From an uncultured Collinsella sp. (GTDB lineage: Bacteria > Actinomycetota > Coriobacteriia > Coriobacteriales > Coriobacteriaceae): a stretch of 9,363 bases of DNA. Numbering within the stretch: the stretch's first letter is position 1; each line of letters begins with the position of its first letter. Positions 5,144 to 9,363 of the stretch are shown piece after piece. The position numbers were made by a program, and so were the translations under genes. The stretch lies in assembly GCA_900544845.1 (NCBI GenBank), contig UQWV01000068.1, forward strand, positions 1 through 9,363, in the 5' to 3' direction. The notes under the pieces are model-generated. The model searched no databases. It was not told the DNA's origin and saw only the letters and a program-made list of their open reading frames with translations.

Positions 5144-8100
5144 CTACGAACGGCGGATAACCTCGGTCACGACCTCGGATACCGTGGCAATGTTCGTCGG
5201 GTTGACATTGTGGGGCAGGTCGTCCTCGGTACGAGCGCAAGCCAGACGTGTGCCGTCCACACCGGCGATGGTGAGGGCTCGGCGGCTCGCCTCGAGCGCG
5301 GCGTAGGCATCGGTCTTGGCATAGGGCATCTCGAGCGCGCCACAATCGACATGGAACGACTTGCAGACCTTGCTGACCAGGTTCATGATGCGGCGATCGC
5401 CCTTGAGCAGCTGCTGTTCGCCCTCGACCGTCACCACCGAAAGCCTACCGGCGCCGACGGATTCAAGATTGATAAAGAATACGCCGCGGAGCTTATCGCG
5501 ATGCGAAGCCAAGAAGGCCTTCATGCCGGCGCCATCACAATCCGAGGCACCCGTTGCCACAAACCAGATATCGTGACCGAGCAGCTCATCATCGCCCATA
5601 GAGGCGACAGCCGAGAGCATATCTTCGGAAGAAGCGCCATCGGAAGACGTAGCGCCGCCCTTCCAGCCATCGTTATCGTCCTCGAAGTTATCCCACGAAC
5701 CGATACCGCGACCGGATTTCTTGGCATCGTAATCGTCTTCGACGCCCAGCCAGTCACTCATGCTGTCCTGCTCGTTTTTCTTTTTACGACCGAACAGGCC
5801 ACCCAGGCCGCGCTTACGAGACTTGGGTGCCGCCGGGGCGGGAGCCGAAATGGTCTCGATCGGCTGCGCGCCCGACGCAACGGGCATAGGAGGCGCAACG
5901 GGTGCCGATGTGGGTTCGGGACCTTGGGCGGTAGCAAAGGGGTCGTTGACTTGGGCAGAGGGATCGGGAAGGTCGAACAGCGACGTGCGAGACGCAACGT
6001 TTGCCTGCTTCATAGACGGCAGCGACGAATCGGGGACTGAAGCCAGCGGAGACGAGGAAGGTGCAGGCGACGGTGCCGACGCCGGATCGGGAACATTCAT
6101 CTGCGGACGCGGCGATGCCTGGGAGGAAATCTGGGCCATAAGGGAATCGACCGTTTCGTCCTGGGTGGGAGCGACATTGGCAACCGTGGCACCGGAACCA
6201 CTCGGGGTCGGCATGGTGAAAATCTGCGTGGAATAAGGCCTCGACTCATCCGTCTCGGGAGTCTCGGAAACCGCAGGCACTTCCTCCTGCTCGACCTCGG
6301 TCGAATCACCCTGATCGGCTGCCGCGTATTGCTCTTCGTCAGAGTTGGCCTCGACGGACTCGTCCTCGGCAGCATCCTGAATTTCGGCAGCATCAATGGG
6401 CTCGTCATCGTCCACCGCGTCGCCCTGTTCATCGGAAATAGGAAGGGGCTCAGCAATCGCGGTGCCCTGCTTTTCAAACGTTATCGTGGAATCGAACTTC
6501 GCGGCATCAAACGACATGGTGCTATCGACGTGCTGCTGAGCCTCGAAAGACGTTGTTGCCTCAACAACATCCGCGGACGTCGGTTGCTGGGACTCAAAGG
6601 ACGTTGTAGCTTCGGCGGCGTCGACGGGCGCGGACTGCATAGCCTCGTTCTGCTCGAACTCTTGCGCCGCGTGCTCACGTGCCGCCTCGGCTGCCTGCTG
6701 CTGAGCGATAGCCTCCTGCTCGGCAGCCTCGCGTGCGGCAGCGCGCTTCTCCTCGAAATCGTCGACAAATTTCTTGCCCTTTGCAAGCGCACCCTTAAAG
6801 AAGTTGGAAGCGCTGGCGCCAATCGACGAGAACGCGGATGCAATATCGGCATGGGGCGTTGCCGCGGGAATCTCGGCCGAGAAATCAGTATCGCTCTCGT
6901 AAGACACGCGCCTCGGCTGTTCAACGTAATCGTCGTCAGACTCGTCCGCAACGTCTTGCGCCGGCGCGGCGGGAGCCAAAACGTCCAGTCCTGCCGCGGG
7001 ATCGATCGCGGACACCGCCTCGGGCTCGGCAACGGCAGCGGCAACCGCGGCAGACTCATCATCCACGGTGACAGCGGGCGCAGGTGCAGTCACGACGGGG
7101 GCAGGCTCGGGCTCAAACGTCGGCTCCTCGCCCTCCTCGTAATCGAGCGTGCAGGACTCGGGAAGCATTCCGAGCGCACGGATGGCATCCGAACCAAAGC
7201 GGATGTTGCCGGCGGCATTGCGATAGAGCTTGGGCTCGGGCTCGGCCGCGACAGGCTCCTCCACCGGCTCGGCAGCGGAAACCTCGTCATTGAACTCTTC
7301 GGCCTGGACAGCCTGATTCTGATCCTCGGGCACGATGGCGCCGATCAGCGTCTCGTCGGCAGACGCACCCTCAAAGCCCTCGATCTGCTCGTCGAAAGCC
7401 TCACCCTGTTCGGGCTCGGTTTGAGCGTCGGGAGCAATCGGCTGACCGAACTCGTCCTCGGCGCAGGTAGGCTCTTCATACTCGATGGTGTTGCCGTAGT
7501 CGTTTTGCTGCTGGGCCGCGGCATATTCCGCCGCTGCGCGCGCCATTTCCTCGGCACGGCGCTTTTGCTCCCCAAAATAGGTATCGAACGGAACATCGTC
7601 GGGAAACTCGTTTTCACCCTGGAAGGGAGCAACGTTGTCCATAACGCCGAGCATAGCGGCGACAGAAGATTTGTTGCACACCGCGCCGGACGTATAGGGA
7701 AGAATGTGGCGGTTAGAGATGATGTTTGCCGCGTTGGCAAGTGCAACGAGGGAAGCGAGGATCGCGACAATCCACAGCAGAACCTTGAGCGCGCCGGGGA
7801 GCGGCAGGATACGCAGGATGGCAACGGCAGCAGGGGCAACCGTGGCAACGGGCAACAGCTTGGCGATGAGCGCACGATACGAAGCATAGGGCTCGCGGGC
7901 GAGCAGCTCAGCACGGGGAGAGTCGTAGTGTGCGACAACGACCACCGGGCGGTTACGCGGGGACGCGAGCGGGCCCGAGGCCTTGTGGTAGGCGATGACA
8001 TTTTGGCTCACGCCCGTCTTGCCCAGGCGCGAAACCACGGGGTGGCCCGTGCGTTCGAGCACGTAAAGAACGGCGCCGACAATGGCCAGTAAGGTGCCGA

Positions 8101-8341
8101 CCAAGCCGATACCGCCGCCGATGCCCATCAGCAGGGCGCCGGCAAACGCAAGAATACCGGTAACGGCAAATGCCAACCTACTGGGCGCCGGGGCATTGAA
8201 CTCCTGAACCTCGGGGTCAAAGCCGTGGTTGCGGAAGATCTGAGCGATATCCTCGGCAGCCAAGCGCTCTTCTTCGCTGCATGCCGGCGTAATGCCGGTG
8301 TTCTGCAGCAGGTGGTTAATATAGTTCTGGGTGTTCGCCAT
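5144..8341 (-). CDS. Membrane-bound M28-like (aminopeptidase-fold) protein with a very large disordered insertion
   Basis: Of 1065 aa, residues 1-235 and ~916-1065 together resemble one M28 zinc-peptidase domain. The N-terminus has the family's SEEERLAAEDIAQIFRNHGF helix. VVVVAHYDSP (His138, Asp140) is the first metal motif. SSVAAMLGVMDN matches the helix after the bridging-Asp motif. The C-terminal part has DIWFVATGAS, FFINLESVG (Glu960), a KTDA segment and LPHNVNPTN (His1044). Four hydrophobic spans lie near 56-73, 76-96, 157-180 and 184-208, in two hairpins, placing both halves on one face, probably cytoplasmic. Residues ~236-915 are acidic, Ala/Pro/Glu/Gln-rich and likely disordered. They include a charged helix (~515-570), T-T-S-F-E-like repeats and a basic patch RGLGGLFGRKKK. 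The ATG at 8341 is chosen for its GGAG (8347-8350) and the family-like N-terminus. Several expected active-site residues are replaced, so peptidase activity is uncertain. Confidence 0.82.
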   Translation of the reverse strand: MANTQNYINHLLQNTGITPACSEEERLAAEDIAQIFRNHGFDPEVQEFNAPAPSRLAFAVTGILAFAGALLMGIGGGIGLVGTLLAIVGAVLYVLERTGHPVVSRLGKTGVSQNVIAYHKASGPLASPRNRPVVVVAHYDSPRAELLAREPYASYRALIAKLLPVATVAPAAVAILRILPLPGALKVLLWIVAILASLVALANAANIISNRHILPYTSGAVCNKSSVAAMLGVMDNVAPFQGENEFPDDVPFDTYFGEQKRRAEEMARAAAEYAAAQQQNDYGNTIEYEEPTCAEDEFGQPIAPDAQTEPEQGEAFDEQIEGFEGASADETLIGAIVPEDQNQAVQAEEFNDEVSAAEPVEEPVAAEPEPKLYRNAAGNIRFGSDAIRALGMLPESCTLDYEEGEEPTFEPEPAPVVTAPAPAVTVDDESAAVAAAVAEPEAVSAIDPAAGLDVLAPAAPAQDVADESDDDYVEQPRRVSYESDTDFSAEIPAATPHADIASAFSSIGASASNFFKGALAKGKKFVDDFEEKRAAAREAAEQEAIAQQQAAEAAREHAAQEFEQNEAMQSAPVDAAEATTSFESQQPTSADVVEATTSFEAQQHVDSTMSFDAAKFDSTITFEKQGTAIAEPLPISDEQGDAVDDDEPIDAAEIQDAAEDESVEANSDEEQYAAADQGDSTEVEQEEVPAVSETPETDESRPYSTQIFTMPTPSGSGATVANVAPTQDETVDSLMAQISSQASPRPQMNVPDPASAPSPAPSSSPLASVPDSSLPSMKQANVASRTSLFDLPDPSAQVNDPFATAQGPEPTSAPVAPPMPVASGAQPIETISAPAPAAPKSRKRGLGGLFGRKKKNEQDSMSDWLGVEDDYDAKKSGRGIGSWDNFEDDNDGWKGGATSSDGASSEDMLSAVASMGDDELLGHDIWFVATGASDCDGAGMKAFLASHRDKLRGVFFINLESVGAGRLSVVTVEGEQQLLKGDRRIMNLVSKVCKSFHVDCGALEMPYAKTDAYAALEASRRALTIAGVDGTRLACARTEDDLPHNVNPTNIATVSEVVTEVIRRS
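6512..6613 (-). repeat. Two tandem 51-bp units encoding EATTSFE(S/A)QQ
   Basis: Within the M28-like gene, residues 577-593 and 594-610 form two 17-codon units, each starting EATTSFE and followed by S/A then QQ. The DNA copies (6563-6613 and 6512-6562) are alike near their starts but diverge later. Related motifs STMSFDA and STITFEK follow directly, giving four Thr-Phe-acidic motifs in about 45 residues. Confidence 0.6.
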
Positions 8342-8539
8342 GTGCGCTCCACATCCATAATCCGACAAATAGGCCCAATGCATGCACATTAGAACCGTAT
8401 ATAGTCGAAAGTATACCCCGAGCGAGCGCAAACGACCGAATTCGGGCCATCTTAACGCCCCGAGCGGACAAGGATATAGCCTAATCTCCATATCGGACTA
8501 AAATCATGGCAGCAAACCACCTTCTCATGCGAGGACTCT
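8342..8539. promoter_or_regulatory. Divergent promoter region between the M28-like operon and the WYL regulator
   Basis: This 198-bp gap must drive both genes. On the minus strand a TATACT (8410-8415) is a fair -10 candidate for the M28-like operon, giving a leader of about 60 bases. On the plus strand TAAAAT (8499-8504) matches the -10 consensus at 5 of 6 positions. It could serve the regulator, whose Shine-Dalgarno GAGG is at 8531-8534. Neither has a convincing -35, which fits promoters needing an activator. No clear inverted-repeat operator was found by eye. Confidence 0.4.
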
Positions 8540-9363
8540 ATGACGGCAAGCGACACGACCGAGACAATTAAAAAGGGAAATTCGGAGCCCAGTTTCGATA
8601 AAACGGCTCAGCGCATCCTCAATCTTTTCTTTGTGCTCAACAGCTCCCCCGAACCGCTGACGACCGAGCAGATCGTCTTGGATTCTGACCTGGGATATGG
8701 CTCGGGCAATATCGACTCGGATAAGCGCAAGTTTCGGCGCGATCGTGACAAACTGCTCGAGCGTGGCATCTTAATCAAGGAGGTTCGCCCCGCCGGTGCG
8801 CAGGAGACCGAGGAAAGCTCGTGGACAATCGACCGCGAGCGCACGTTTGCTGCAGGCGGCCTCATCACCGCAGACGACGCCGATATCCTGCTCAACGCCA
8901 TCGACCAGACACTAGCGGCCGGCTCATCCACTTTTGCCGCACCGCTTGCCGATATTCGCTCCAAGATTGCCTATCTCACCGGCAGGACGACGGTAGACGA
9001 GGCGCCGATCAGCCGCTCTCCCACCGTCGATGCGGTTTGGAGCGCCTTTGCCGAGCGATGCGCGCTGCGATTTTTATATCAGAACGGACGCGGCGAGCAG
9101 AGAGAACGTACCGTCTGCGTCTACGGCATGTTCGAGCGCGAGGGCGTGGCTTACTTCTGCGGCCTCGACAACGTCACCGACGACATCAGGACATTCCGCT
9201 GCGACCGTATCGTTCGCGCTTGGCGTCCTTCGAAGGCCTACGTCATCCCCGCGGACTTCAACCTCAGCGACTACCTGTTCTTTGAATTCGATTTTGCCGA
9301 CCGACCGCCCGTTGCAGCCACGTTCTCATTCGCCCCTCAGACGCAGATCGATATGATCAACGG
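8540..9363 (+). CDS. WYL-domain transcriptional regulator (truncated at window end)
   Basis: The 274 visible codons match the HTH-WYL regulator class (PafC/YobV-like), DNA-binding proteins thought to sense ligands or nucleic acid through the WYL domain. Residues ~20-80 form a winged-helix-like start (KTAQRILNLFFVLNSSPEPLT, then DKRKFRRDRDKLLERGI). A helical linker covers ~105-150. A WYL region lies at ~165-230 (LRFLYQNGRGE, GVAYFCGLDN, IRTFRCDRIVRAW). The signature WYL triplet is changed to YFC (205-207), but the conserved RTFRCDRI strand is intact. An extended C-terminal region begins before the edge. The ATG has GAGG five bases upstream. Divergent placement against the M28-like operon suggests possible local control, and self-regulation is common in such layouts. 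The class is fairly sure; the regulon is unknown. Confidence 0.82.
   Translation, partial: MTASDTTETIKKGNSEPSFDKTAQRILNLFFVLNSSPEPLTTEQIVLDSDLGYGSGNIDSDKRKFRRDRDKLLERGILIKEVRPAGAQETEESSWTIDRERTFAAGGLITADDADILLNAIDQTLAAGSSTFAAPLADIRSKIAYLTGRTTVDEAPISRSPTVDAVWSAFAERCALRFLYQNGRGEQRERTVCVYGMFEREGVAYFCGLDNVTDDIRTFRCDRIVRAWRPSKAYVIPADFNLSDYLFFEFDFADRPPVAATFSFAPQTQIDMIN

Noticed and set aside
5099..6040. 313-codon plus-strand frame across the 3' part of the M28-like gene
   Set aside because: It lies antisense to a family-matching region, starts inside the small membrane protein gene, and its product resembles no known protein.
6329..8092. 587-codon open frame on the plus strand, antisense to the M28-like gene
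   Set aside because: It is rich in Arg, Gly and Leu, has no family resemblance, and mirrors the acidic low-complexity coding strand. Long antisense frames are expected in GC-rich genes.
8342..8491. Upstream ATG adding 50 residues to the M28-like protein
   Set aside because: The extension is rich in Trp, Cys, Tyr and Arg, lacks a Shine-Dalgarno, and fills most of the divergent promoter region. The ATG at 8341 has GGAG and a family-like start.

Overview
The window looks like chromosome of a high-GC Gram-positive gut bacterium, most probably Collinsella or a close relative in the Coriobacteriia. This is inferred from the GC-rich codon use, a B. subtilis-type PurB, an LPxTG-anchored Cna-B adhesin, and the general gene style. 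No sequence search was possible.

Layout. Positions 1-608 (minus) hold the start of purB (adenylosuccinate lyase), cut by the window edge. Positions 609-1033 hold no gene but are unusually structured. They contain a 50-bp stem-loop repeat in two copies, two fragments resembling the 3' part of the neighbouring tRNA gene, and a mirrored tRNA T-arm plus terminator sequence. An intact tRNA-Gly(CCC) lies on the minus strand at 1034-1108, with its own terminator. After a 297-bp leader region comes a large plus-strand gene (1406-4837) for a 1143-aa cell-wall adhesin. It has a signal peptide, a TQXA-type thioester domain, about six Cna-B/SpaA domains, a Cys-containing C-terminal domain and an LPATG sorting signal. 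A perfect 16-bp hairpin at 4847-4882 terminates it, and probably also the operon converging from the right.

That converging minus-strand operon has two genes. The first (5144-8341) encodes a 1065-aa membrane protein whose N- and C-terminal parts resemble one M28 aminopeptidase fold. The two parts are separated by roughly 680 residues of acidic, low-complexity sequence, and several expected metal/catalytic residues are changed. The second (4904-5122) starts 21 bases later with GTG and encodes a 72-aa single-span membrane protein. A 198-bp divergent promoter region separates this operon from a plus-strand WYL-type transcriptional regulator (8540 to the window end, truncated).

How the parts relate. 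The adhesin is a stand-alone transcription unit with no sortase or pilin in view. The M28-like protein and its small partner are probably co-transcribed and may work together at the membrane. The divergent WYL regulator could control them, but nothing in the sequence proves this. The strongest candidates for something new are the split, substituted M28-like protein with its repeated T-T-S-F-E motifs, and the tRNA-derived structured repeat region.
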